Positions 1 to 6,876 of a DNA stretch of 11,762 bases are shown here, piece after piece. Origin of the DNA: Roseovarius sp. Its GTDB lineage: Bacteria > Pseudomonadota > Alphaproteobacteria > Rhodobacterales > Rhodobacteraceae. Under the pieces are notes generated by a model that had not been told where the DNA came from, searched no databases, and saw nothing but the letters and a program-made list of their open reading frames with translations. Position 1 is the first letter of the stretch; every line of letters starts with the position of its first letter. Position numbers and translations under genes: made by a program. The stretch spans positions 1 to 11,762 of the forward strand of contig JALQUE010000313.1 of assembly GCA_023260815.1 (NCBI GenBank). Direction: 5' to 3'.

Positions 1-10
1 GCGAGATCAA

Positions 11-490
11 ATGGATATACGTATCGGACAAGGGTATGACGTGCATCGTTTCGGCCCCGGTGACCACGTCATGCTCTGCGGCGTCGCCATCCCCCACACC
101 CGAACCCTGCAAGGTCACTCCGATGCCGATGTCGGCCTGCACGCTCTGACAGACGCCATCTACGGCGCCCTCGCCCAAGGCGACATAGGTCGGCACTTCC
201 CGCCCTCGGACCCGCAATGGAAAGGCGCCGAAAGCCATATTTTCCTGCGCCACGCCGTTGATCTGGCAGGGAAACATGGGTTTAAAATCAATAACATGGA
301 CGTCACTCTGGTCTGCGAATACCCAAAGATCGGCCCACATGCCGATGCGATGATCGCCTGTCTTTCGGGCATCACCGGCGTCACTGCGGATCGGATTTCG
401 GTCAAGGCCACAACCTCTGAACGCCTCGGTTTCACAGGTCGCGAAGAAGGCATCGCCGCCCAGGCCATCGTTTCGTTGGTCGCCGCATGA
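11..490 (+). CDS. ispF: 2-C-methyl-D-erythritol 2,4-cyclodiphosphate synthase (IspF)
   Basis: IspF converts CDP-methylerythritol 2-phosphate to MEcPP and CMP in the cytosolic MEP isoprenoid pathway. The 159-residue product has the usual family length. Visible signatures are the metal-binding D10-x-H12 (GYDVH), the G35-H-S-D-A-D block with metal-ligand H44, the HFPPSD segment around 62-67, and the KATTSE(R)LGFTGREEG block at 132-147. The codons before the ATG (CGA GAT CAA) are open in the same frame up to the window edge. The gene could therefore be the C-terminal half of a bifunctional IspD-IspF, an arrangement known in Rhodobacteraceae; the ATG is then internal. If it is a separate gene, only a weak GAG precedes the start. 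The stop overlaps the pgpA start (ATGA), which points to translational coupling. Confidence 0.96.
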   Translation: MDIRIGQGYDVHRFGPGDHVMLCGVAIPHTRTLQGHSDADVGLHALTDAIYGALAQGDIGRHFPPSDPQWKGAESHIFLRHAVDLAGKHGFKINNMDVTLVCEYPKIGPHADAMIACLSGITGVTADRISVKATTSERLGFTGREEGIAAQAIVSLVAA

Positions 491-984
491 CCCTGTCCCA
501 TATCATCGCCACGGTCTTCGGCATCGGCCACCTCCGCCCCGCCCCCGGCACCTGGGGATCGCTCGCCGCCATCCCCGCCGCCTGGGCGATCCACATTGCC
601 GCCGGCCCTTGGGTCCTGATGCTGGCAACGGGTCTGGTTTTTGGATTAGGATGGTGGTCTACTTATCGGGAAACAAAGGGAAAAGAAGATCACGACCCAT
701 CCGAGATCGTGATCGATGAAGTGGCTGGACAGTGGCTGGCCTTCTGGCCCGTGTCGATTGGCGCGGCGCATGTGGGCGCTGATCTGACGGCGCTCTGGCC
801 CGGCTGGATCGCCGCCTTTGTGCTGTTTCGTCTGTTTGACATCTGGAAGCCCGGCCCAGTCGGCTGGGCCGACCGCCGGGGGGATTCACTTGGGGTCATG
901 CTGGATGATATCATTGCAGGGCTTTTTGCCGCGTTGAGTGTCGTGGCTCTGGCAGCACTGTCACACGGAGTTCTAATGCCTTGA
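487..984 (+). CDS. pgpA: phosphatidylglycerophosphatase A (PgpA)
   Basis: PgpA is an inner-membrane phosphatase that dephosphorylates phosphatidylglycerol phosphate to phosphatidylglycerol. The 165-residue product carries the family signatures in order: APGTWGSL (19-26), DPSEIVIDEVAGQ (70-82) with the acidic D77/E78 pair, FRLFDIWKPGPVGWAD (114-129) and DDIIAG (140-145). Hydrophobic stretches near 27-57, 83-93, 104-115 and 141-160 fit a small polytopic membrane protein. The ATG overlaps the ispF stop by 4 bp and there is no strong ribosome binding site, so expression probably depends on coupling to ispF. Its own stop overlaps the TTG start of the next gene. Confidence 0.95.
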   Translation: MTLSHIIATVFGIGHLRPAPGTWGSLAAIPAAWAIHIAAGPWVLMLATGLVFGLGWWSTYRETKGKEDHDPSEIVIDEVAGQWLAFWPVSIGAAHVGADLTALWPGWIAAFVLFRLFDIWKPGPVGWADRRGDSLGVMLDDIIAGLFAALSVVALAALSHGVLMP

Positions 985-1448
985 TTGCAAAGACTGTTCT
1001 TGATCTGGCAATAGCCCGGAAGATGATGATCGCAACCGCCGAATCCTGCACTGGCGGGATGGTCGTGGCCGCCTTGACCGACATTCCCGGCTCATCCGCC
1101 GTGGTCGATCGGGGCTTTGTCACCTATTCGAACGAGGCCAAGATCGACATGCTCGGCGTGCGCCCCGATACCCTTGATGCACACGGCGCCGTCTCCGAAG
1201 AGGTGGCGCGCGAAATGGCCGAGGGTGCCATTGCGCACTCCTGCGCAGATATCGCGGTGTCGATCACAGGGATCGCCGGCCCGGGTGGATCGGACCATAA
1301 ACCCGAAGGTCGGGTTTGTTTCGCTTTGTCTCGTAAGGGATTGGAAACGCTTACAGAAACGGTTGAGTTTGGCGCGGTTGGCCGGGATCGGGTGCGTCTT
1401 TTGTCACGCGATCACGCGCTTGACCTCTTGGCCCGCGGCTTGGCGTAA
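981..1448 (+). CDS. CinA C-terminal domain protein (PncC-type nicotinamide-nucleotide amidase)
   Basis: This is a 155-residue stand-alone CinA C-terminal domain. The family includes PncC, which deamidates nicotinamide mononucleotide in NAD recycling; that activity is inferred here. Diagnostic motifs are AESCTGG (20-26), FVTYSNEAK (46-54) and SITGIAGPGG (94-103), covering the conserved Ser and Lys positions of the amidase. The start is a TTG overlapping the pgpA stop (TTGA). It is preceded by GGAG at 967-970, ten bases upstream. The nearest in-frame ATGs are codons 15 and 16 and would remove the first helix. The N-terminal ADP-ribose pyrophosphatase-like domain of full CinA is absent, which is normal for this subfamily. 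The stop lies 6 bp from the convergent MmgE stop, leaving no room for a terminator. Confidence 0.92.
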   Translation: MIAKTVLDLAIARKMMIATAESCTGGMVVAALTDIPGSSAVVDRGFVTYSNEAKIDMLGVRPDTLDAHGAVSEEVAREMAEGAIAHSCADIAVSITGIAGPGGSDHKPEGRVCFALSRKGLETLTETVEFGAVGRDRVRLLSRDHALDLLARGLA

Positions 1449-1454
1449 CCCGCC

Positions 1455-2738
1455 TCAGCCCCCCAATTCGCGCGCCAGCATCGACGGGGCCGCCCTTTCG
1501 GTGACATGTCGCGCGACCCGCTCGGCCCGCTCCGCGCCCATCAGTGCCGCCGCCTTGGCCATGATTTTTGCGCGGCGCGTCTCCAACGGCAGCGGCGCCA
1601 GAAGATCGTGCGCCACATGCCGTTCAGAGCCGTCTGCCATCTGTAAAACAAGGCGTGTTCCGGTTTCCGACACGCTTTCGTCGCCCAAGACGGTGATCCG
1701 GTCACGCATCCCGACAAGGTCCGGCGCACCGGCAAGCTGATCCGAGAATGTGTCAAGCCGCGAGGTGTCATGGCCGGCCATGGCCAGTGCCAGAACCGCG
1801 CGGTAGCTGAATTTGCAGCCCAGACCGGTATCCGGCGCAGTCTGATTGCACACGCTAAGCCATCGCGGGTGCGTATGCACGGTGATCCGCGCAACATTCC
1901 GGCGCTCCTCGCCCACCTCACCAAAGGCTTCAAGGGCGGCGTGCAACCCATGACAGCAAGCATGAAACTTATGGCTGACATCCTCGAAAATCCATTTGGA
2001 ACCAATGGCATCAAGCGCGTCTTTCAAGTCAGAGCCAGAATGCGTCGCGCCGAAATCTTCCAAGGCATTCGGGTTTGGCACCAGTCCGTTGGCGATCAAC
2101 AACGCCGCCTCGACTCCATTGCTGGCTGCAATCCCGGCGTTGAAGGGTTTGCCCATCGTCCCGAACTGCGCCTTGAGCCCCGACGCCCGCGTCGCGACAA
2201 GCCCAAGGGATGCCGCCATCTGACCGGCATCAAACCCCAACAGCCGACCTGCCGCAGCCGCCGCGCCAAACGCCCCCGCCGTTGCGGTTTGGTGAAATCC
2301 GATCTGGTAATGATCACGCCCAAGCCACAACCCGACACGCACCGACAGTTCGACCCCGATCAATGCAGCCTCCTGAAACGCTGCTCCATCGGCATCGGTA
2401 CGCTCGGCGATCGCCAACGCACAAGGCACCACGGCAACCGAAGGATGCCCGATATGGGCAAAATGCGTGTCGTCGTAATCAAGCGCGTGGCTTGCCGTGC
2501 CGTTCACCAGCGCCGCCATCCGCGCAGGGGCCTGTCCGCCGCCCACCAGATGCGCCTGTGGCGCACCGCCCTCATCAGTGGCAAGACGCCGCACGACATT
2601 GGTCACCGGTTCGTCGCGCCCTGCAAGGGCACAGCCCATCCAATCGATCAACGACAGCGCCATCACCGACTTGGCGCTATCCGGCAGATGGTGTGCATCG
2701 GTCAGCGCGAATTGTGCAAGGCGATCGGTCAGGGTCAT
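1455..2738 (-). CDS. MmgE/PrpD family protein (2-methylcitrate dehydratase-like)
   Basis: This 427-residue protein belongs to the MmgE/PrpD family, whose characterised members dehydrate 2-methylcitrate or isomerise/decarboxylate related tricarboxylates. The actual substrate cannot be read from the sequence. Typical features are the ALDYDDTHFAHIGHPS block (85-100), GFHQTATAGAFG (147-158), GTMGKPFNAG (193-202) and KFHACCHGLHA (257-267). Together they represent the all-helical N-terminal domain and the start of the small C-terminal domain. The start at 2738 is chosen because it gives the usual MmgE N-terminus and is preceded by AAAGGA about 8 bases upstream; the frame stays open further upstream but overlaps the preceding gene. 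It follows the Coq10/RatA gene by 17 bp and is probably co-transcribed. No prpB/prpC genes are nearby, so a methylcitrate-cycle role is not supported by context. Confidence 0.9.
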   Translation of the reverse strand: MTLTDRLAQFALTDAHHLPDSAKSVMALSLIDWMGCALAGRDEPVTNVVRRLATDEGGAPQAHLVGGGQAPARMAALVNGTASHALDYDDTHFAHIGHPSVAVVPCALAIAERTDADGAAFQEAALIGVELSVRVGLWLGRDHYQIGFHQTATAGAFGAAAAAGRLLGFDAGQMAASLGLVATRASGLKAQFGTMGKPFNAGIAASNGVEAALLIANGLVPNPNALEDFGATHSGSDLKDALDAIGSKWIFEDVSHKFHACCHGLHAALEAFGEVGEERRNVARITVHTHPRWLSVCNQTAPDTGLGCKFSYRAVLALAMAGHDTSRLDTFSDQLAGAPDLVGMRDRITVLGDESVSETGTRLVLQMADGSERHVAHDLLAPLPLETRRAKIMAKAAALMGAERAERVARHVTERAAPSMLARELGG

Positions 2739-2755
2739 GTTTTTTTCCTTTGGTA

Positions 2756-3202
2756 TCAGCCGTAAAGCTGCTGTGCTCGCCCTTCGAAGGCTTTCACGAT
2801 CCGTTGCATGGCCTCGTAGAAGAAAAGTCCGGCAGCCTTCTGCAGGATGATGTTCTTGAATTCGAAATCCACATCGAAATGCACAAGGCATCCCGTGCCG
2901 TGGTCTTCGAATTGCCAATTGGACTTCATGTAGCGGAACGGGCCATCAAGGTATTCCGTTTCAATCCGCCGGCGTTCGGGCCAAAGCACCACACGGCTGC
3001 CGAACCGTTCGCGGAACACCTTGAAGCTGATGACAAGATCGGCCTCCATGAGCTGTGATCCATCGTCGCGTGGGGTGACCGACCGAACCCGCGCCGCCGC
3101 CGTCCAGGGCAGAAACTTGGGATAATCCCCTACATCCGCAACCAGATCGTACATTTGTTGTGCGGAATAGGGCAGTTGGCGTGTTTCGGCATGTGACGGC
3201 AT
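2756..3202 (-). CDS. Coq10/RatA-type START-domain protein
   Basis: This 148-residue single-domain protein belongs to the polyketide cyclase/START lipid-binding family (SRPBCC). Mitochondrial Coq10 binds ubiquinone and supports respiration. Bacterial homologues are often annotated RatA after an E. coli protein reported to affect ribosome association. The ubiquinone-chaperone role is the likelier one for an alphaproteobacterium, but that is inference. Seen directly: an N-terminal strand, then the helical YDLVADVGDYPKFLPW segment (18-33) that typifies the family, then alternating beta strands ending in the FDVDFEF strand and a long C-terminal helix. The ATG at 3202 has only a weak purine-rich GGGG upstream. 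It is divergent from hpt across 75 bp and is followed closely by the MmgE gene. Confidence 0.88.
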   Translation of the reverse strand: MPSHAETRQLPYSAQQMYDLVADVGDYPKFLPWTAAARVRSVTPRDDGSQLMEADLVISFKVFRERFGSRVVLWPERRRIETEYLDGPFRYMKSNWQFEDHGTGCLVHFDVDFEFKNIILQKAAGLFFYEAMQRIVKAFEGRAQQLYG

Positions 3203-3223
3203 TCAGGCGCGCCCCGTTTTTTC

Positions 3224-3251
3224 GTGACAGTGCCGCGCTTTTTCTTAGACT
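3224..3251 (+). promoter_or_regulatory. candidate sigma-70 promoter for hpt
   Basis: GTGACA at 3224-3229 and TAGACT at 3246-3251 are separated by 16 bp. They lie in the 75-bp divergent gap and end 26 bp before the hpt ATG. Both boxes are imperfect matches to TTGACA and TATAAT. The position and the T-rich spacer end support the call, which is not confirmed. Confidence 0.4.
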
Positions 3252-3277
3252 GGCGGGGAAAGTGCAAGGGGCTTCCC

Positions 3278-3820
3278 ATGCCGGAACACACCCACGAGAT
3301 CGTACCGCTGATCCCGCGTGAGACAATCGCGCTGAGAGTTGCTGCCTTGGCCAACGAGATCGATGGCGAATTTGCCGGGACAGATCGCTTGGTTCTCATC
3401 GCTCTTTTGCGCGGCGCCTTCATGTTCGCCGCAGATCTGGCGCGGGCAATCAAGCTGGATCAGGAGATCGATTTCCTTGAATTGTCCTCGTACGGGAATG
3501 CCACCACGTCCAGCGGAAAGGTCAGCATTCTCAAGGACATACAAACCGATATTGCCGGGCGCGATGTGCTTGTGGTCGACGACATCGTGGATACCGGCCA
3601 CACGCTTGCCTTTGTGCTCGAGTTGTTACAGGCGCGTGGCCCGTCAAAATTACGAAGTGTCACGCTGTTGGACAAACCCTCGCGGCGCGAGGTCAAGACA
3701 GCGGCGGACTGGACAGGGTTTGAAATTCCGGACGCTTTCGTTATCGGATACGGGATCGATTATGCGCAGCATGGTCGTAACCTGCCTTTTGTCGGAATGG
3801 TTCAGTTCAAGGACAAATGA
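3278..3820 (+). CDS. hpt: hypoxanthine phosphoribosyltransferase
   Basis: This cytosolic purine-salvage enzyme converts hypoxanthine (and usually guanine) plus PRPP to IMP/GMP. The 180-residue product is the typical bacterial HPRT size. Motifs: the LLRGA loop I (43-47), the flexible-loop SSYG (70-73), the PRPP-binding VLVVDDIVDTGHT (97-109) with the D101/D102 pair, the lysine-containing TLLDKPSRR segment, and the FVIGYGIDYAQHGRNLPFVG C-terminal block. The ATG at 3278 has AAGGGG about 7 bases upstream and gives the normal N-terminus. A GTG in the same frame at 3224 would add 18 unconserved residues and overlaps the putative -35 box, so it is rejected. The stop overlaps the next small gene by 4 bp. 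Confidence 0.95.
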   Translation: MPEHTHEIVPLIPRETIALRVAALANEIDGEFAGTDRLVLIALLRGAFMFAADLARAIKLDQEIDFLELSSYGNATTSSGKVSILKDIQTDIAGRDVLVVDDIVDTGHTLAFVLELLQARGPSKLRSVTLLDKPSRREVKTAADWTGFEIPDAFVIGYGIDYAQHGRNLPFVGMVQFKDK

Positions 3821-3996
3821 ATATTCGTTGGCTTCTGCGTATGGCCCGTTGGGCGCACAAACCGCCAAGCGAAAGGCGGGTGAAGTTTGTTTTTGGTATC
3901 GTCGCCATCTGTCTGGTGGTCCTTGCGTTGGAATACGTATTTGGCTGGCCCGAGGCGCTTTCACCCGATCCACGCGGACGGTTATGGATGCCGTGA
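3817..3996 (+). CDS. small single-span membrane protein, 59 residues
   Basis: This short gene is easily missed. ATG at 3817 overlaps the hpt TGA stop (ATGA) and the frame runs to TGA at 3994-3996. The N-terminus is basic and tryptophan-rich (MNIRWLLRMARWAHKPPSER). One hydrophobic segment follows, about residues 23-43 (VKFVFGIVAICLVVLALEY and on), then a short polar tail with PDPRGRLW. By the positive-inside rule the N-terminus would be cytoplasmic. I recognise the shape as a small hypothetical protein often seen beside hpt in Rhodobacteraceae, but no function is known to me. Tight coupling to hpt and the following membrane-protein gene suggests one transcript. Confidence 0.82.
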   Translation: MNIRWLLRMARWAHKPPSERRVKFVFGIVAICLVVLALEYVFGWPEALSPDPRGRLWMP

Positions 3997-4029
3997 TGAT
4001 CCATTGGGATGCAGTACGGATGATACGGC

Positions 4030-4791
4030 ATGTCGCCTGAAACGCAGAGTGTGACACCTTCGGCGACAGCCGGGCGTATGGTGCTTCTGGATGCGCTGCG
4101 CGCTTTGGCGCTGGTTGGTATGGTGATTTTCCATTTTGTCTTTGACCTGCAGCTTTTCGGCCTTGTTCCACAGGGAACTGTGGGCACCTGGGGATGGACG
4201 AATTTCGCGCGACTGGTGGCGGGCAGTTTCATTTGTCTTGCGGGCGTCAGTCTTGTGATCGCACATGGGAACGCCATTCAATGGCACAGTTTTGCACGGC
4301 GTCTTGCCAAGATCGTGCTGGCCGCGCTGGCGGTGTCGGCCGTGACGTATGCGATGATGCCGGGACAGTTTGTCTATTTCGGGATTCTGCACGCAATCGC
4401 GACGTTCAGTGTGATCGGGCTGGCCTTTTTGCGTCGTCCACTATGGCTGCTTGTCGTCTGCGCGCTGCTCGTGGTCATTGCCCCCGATCTCTTTCGATCA
4501 GATGCATTCAACGCCCCTGGGCTGTGGTGGTTGGGGCTGTCGACGCAAACAGCGCCGTCCATGGATTTCGAGCCACTCTTTCCCTGGTTTGCCGCGTTTC
4601 TTCTGGGCATGATCCTTGCACGGGCCGCCGAGGCGCGGGGAGGCCTGCACGGCGCGCGGCGTTACACGCCCGGCAGTCAGGGCATGCTCGTGGGGGCGTT
4701 CCTTTGGGTGGGCCGTAATACGCTGTTGCTCTATCTTGTACACCAGCCGATCTTGTTCACGCTGATCTGGGCCGCGACAGCCTTGGCCTGA
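4030..4791 (+). CDS. DUF1624 / HGSNAT-like heparan-alpha-glucosaminide N-acetyltransferase domain membrane protein
   Basis: This 253-residue polytopic inner-membrane protein has about six to seven hydrophobic spans. The opening block RMVLLDALRALALVGMVIFH (16-35), followed by FVFDLQLFG, is the signature of the DUF1624 family related to the catalytic domain of lysosomal HGSNAT. His35 in the first span corresponds to the conserved histidine region. By analogy it may acylate a sugar or lipid across the membrane; donor and acceptor are unknown. The last span follows WVGRNTLLLYLVHQPILF, a typical acyltransferase-like ending. The ATG at 4030 lies 33 bp after the small membrane gene, with only a weak ACGGA upstream. 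Its stop is 22 bp from the convergent enoyl-CoA hydratase stop. Confidence 0.85.
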   Translation: MSPETQSVTPSATAGRMVLLDALRALALVGMVIFHFVFDLQLFGLVPQGTVGTWGWTNFARLVAGSFICLAGVSLVIAHGNAIQWHSFARRLAKIVLAALAVSAVTYAMMPGQFVYFGILHAIATFSVIGLAFLRRPLWLLVVCALLVVIAPDLFRSDAFNAPGLWWLGLSTQTAPSMDFEPLFPWFAAFLLGMILARAAEARGGLHGARRYTPGSQGMLVGAFLWVGRNTLLLYLVHQPILFTLIWAATALA

Positions 4792-4813
4792 GCGCGGCAA
4801 AGCTGCTCGTTGG

Positions 4814-5575
4814 TCAGAAAGCCTTGAGCAAGCGCGTGGTTTCCGGGTCAAGAAAGCCAGCAATCGTCGCCTCGGTCTCAAGGTCCAGCGCCTGTCTCAA
4901 GGCCCCTGCCGTCGTCTGGTTGAGCACGCGTTTCATGGCGCGCACCGACAGGATCGGAAGGCCTGCCAGATGCTCGGCCACGGTCTGGGCTTCGATCTGC
5001 AAATCGGCATCCTCCACCACTTTCCAGGCCACACCGCATTCGCGCAAGTCTGCCGCCGAATAGCGCTGCCCCAGAAACAGCATCTCACGGGCCTTTAGGG
5101 GGCCGGTGATGGCAGGTAAAATTGTCGTGACAGCGCCTGTGACAAAAAGGTTCAACGAGACCTCGGGGAAAAATGCCTTGGCGCTGGCGGCCCAGATTGG
5201 AAAGTCGCAGTTGAGCGCCCATTCAAAGCCGCCCCCAACGGCCCAGCCATTGATGGCGCCAACCACGGGTTTTTGTCCGAATATGATCGAAACGGTGGCG
5301 CGCTGGATGGCTGCGACAAGATCGCGGGCGTCGGCCTCGGTCTCGGGGTGTTGATGCTCGTTCCGGTCGTCGCCCGCGCAAAACGCCCGCCCCTGCCCTG
5401 TGAAGATGATCGCGCGCGTTGCGGGATCGCTGTTGGCGTCATCAAATGCCTGCGCCACATCGTCGATCAGCTGCCGGTTCATCGCGTTCAAGCAGTCAGG
5501 CCGATTGAGTGAGATGGTTCTCACACCCTCGCCGGTCATCGCCGACAGGACGGTTTCATATGTGAACTCGGTCAT
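4814..5575 (-). CDS. enoyl-CoA hydratase/isomerase family protein (crotonase fold)
   Basis: This 253-residue crotonase-superfamily protein, likely cytosolic, is the last gene of the TetR-ligase-hydratase operon. The oxyanion-hole signatures are GRAFCAGDD (62-70) and NGWAVGGGFEWALNCD (109-124). Glu118 matches the first catalytic Glu of enoyl-CoA hydratases. Glu138 in FFPEVSLNLFVTGAVT matches the second. The usual PGAGG-type loop after it reads LFVTGAV, so a classical fatty-acid hydratase (FadB/PaaF-like) is less certain and isomerase or aromatic-acid-specific activity is possible. The start overlaps the ligase stop by 4 bp. Substrate is unknown; the context implies an acyl- or aryl-CoA made by the adjacent ligase. 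Confidence 0.9.
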   Translation of the reverse strand: MTEFTYETVLSAMTGEGVRTISLNRPDCLNAMNRQLIDDVAQAFDDANSDPATRAIIFTGQGRAFCAGDDRNEHQHPETEADARDLVAAIQRATVSIIFGQKPVVGAINGWAVGGGFEWALNCDFPIWAASAKAFFPEVSLNLFVTGAVTTILPAITGPLKAREMLFLGQRYSAADLRECGVAWKVVEDADLQIEAQTVAEHLAGLPILSVRAMKRVLNQTTAGALRQALDLETEATIAGFLDPETTRLLKAF

Positions 5576-6876
5576 GAATAGCTCCTGATCACGCGCTTTG
5601 TCTTGCCCTCGGTTACAGGCAAGGTGCCCGGTGGAAGGATCGTTGCGACGATCGTGGCCCCCAGCTTGGCCTTGAAGGCATGTTCAAGCCTTTGCGCCAG
5701 CGTGCCATCGTCTTGCTTGCCCTTGGCAAGCTCGGCCTGCACCGGCAGAACATGATGCGGTGGGGGCGTGTCCAGCACGATCCGGTAATCGCCTGAAAGG
5801 TCGGCAAACTGCGCGACGACGGCGGCCACCATTGTGGGGAACATATTCAACCCGCGCACGACGATCATGTCATCAGACCGGCCCACGACCCGAAACCGCA
5901 TGCCCGTGCATCCGCAGCGGCACGGCTCGGTGGCGTCGATCGCAATGATGTCACCAGTGCGAAACCGCACCAGAGGCTGACAGTCGCGCAGCAGATGCGT
6001 CAGCACCAATTCGCCCGTGGCCCCCGGAGCTATTTGGATAGGATCGGTGGTTTCGGGATCGATCAGTTCAGCGTGCAGAACATCATGCGCCACAAAATGC
6101 AGCGCAGTGTCATGCGAACACTGGGCTGCGAAATTACAGAAAACGTCCGATACGCCGTAATTCGCGTTGCGCGGCTCCATCCCCCAGGTGTCCCGAAATC
6201 GCTGGCGAACGGCCGGGTCGTCCAGACCGGCCTCACCGCCGAACAGGCCAAGCCTGAGACCCAGATCGGCAGGCGACAGACCGGGGAATTTTTCCGCGAT
6301 AACCCGTTCCAGTACGGACGGATAGGACGGTGTGCAGGAAATCGCGGTGATCCCCACCTCTTGTATCGTGCGCACCAAGAGTTCGGTGGACCCTACGCCG
6401 AAGGGAACGACCGTGGCGCCTGTGCGCTCGAGCGTCATGTGATCGGTCAATCCGCCCATCCACATCTGATAATTCAGACAATGCACGACCGTAATGCCTG
6501 CCCCCAGCCCGGCCAGCCCCTGCGCACGAGAGCCGACGATTTCGGTGATCTCGCAATCGCGCGCACTCATCGCAAGGTTCATGGCTTGTCCCGTGGTGCC
6601 GGACGTGCGGTGCATCCTGGAAACCTGATCGCGCGGCGAGGCCAGATAATCGCCGAAAGGCGGATGCATCGGTTGCGATAGTCGCAGTCCCGCCTTGTCG
6701 GACAGTGGCAAGTCGGGCAGATCGTCCAGCCGCTTTGGGGGTGTCTTGCCGTCCCAAAGCCTTTGATAAAACGCGGAGTGGGCCGCCACATAGGCGCTTT
6801 GCCGCTCCCACGCCTGCTGCCTGTGCAGGGTCAGATCCGACTGGGTGATCATGTGCCCGTCGCGAACAAGGCTCAT
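5572..6876 (-). CDS. phenylacetate-CoA ligase-like AMP-forming acid:CoA ligase (PaaK family)
   Basis: This 434-residue adenylate-forming enzyme matches the compact PaaK family (about 430-440 aa). It would activate a carboxylic acid with ATP to an acyl-AMP and then the CoA thioester. Motifs: P-loop TSGTTGQ (91-97), LFGGEAG (211-217), the aromatic/adenine motif NYGVSD (239-244), RTGD (307-310), the Cys-rich PCRCGC (318-323) followed by GRSDDM (332-337), and the C-terminal EGKTKRV (423-429) bearing the catalytic lysine. PaaK proper uses phenylacetate, but no other paa genes are present, so the substrate is open. ATG at 6876 is chosen because it overlaps the TetR stop by 4 bp and gives family length. 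The frame extends 26 codons further into the TetR gene, and an ATG at 6852 is a less likely alternative. Confidence 0.9.
   Translation of the reverse strand: MSLVRDGHMITQSDLTLHRQQAWERQSAYVAAHSAFYQRLWDGKTPPKRLDDLPDLPLSDKAGLRLSQPMHPPFGDYLASPRDQVSRMHRTSGTTGQAMNLAMSARDCEITEIVGSRAQGLAGLGAGITVVHCLNYQMWMGGLTDHMTLERTGATVVPFGVGSTELLVRTIQEVGITAISCTPSYPSVLERVIAEKFPGLSPADLGLRLGLFGGEAGLDDPAVRQRFRDTWGMEPRNANYGVSDVFCNFAAQCSHDTALHFVAHDVLHAELIDPETTDPIQIAPGATGELVLTHLLRDCQPLVRFRTGDIIAIDATEPCRCGCTGMRFRVVGRSDDMIVVRGLNMFPTMVAAVVAQFADLSGDYRIVLDTPPPHHVLPVQAELAKGKQDDGTLAQRLEHAFKAKLGATIVATILPPGTLPVTEGKTKRVIRSYS

Noticed and set aside
1770..2765. Long + strand open frame (331 codons) opposite the MmgE/PrpD gene
   Set aside because: It is Arg/Pro/His-rich with no recognisable motifs and lies antisense to a clear MmgE gene; it is a high-GC shadow frame. 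The overlapping + strand frame at 2210-3058 is rejected for the same reason.
3224..3277. GTG at 3224 as the hpt start
   Set aside because: It adds 18 unconserved residues, overlaps a likely promoter, and the ATG at 3278 has a good ribosome binding site.
3807..4392. Minus-strand open frames opposite the small membrane gene and start of the DUF1624 gene
   Set aside because: They are low-complexity, Arg/Thr/Pro-rich products. The + strand 59-residue frame with a membrane span and 4-bp overlap explains the region better.
5995..6681. Plus-strand open frame of 228 codons opposite the PaaK-like ligase
   Set aside because: It is antisense to a well supported ligase and has no motif of its own.
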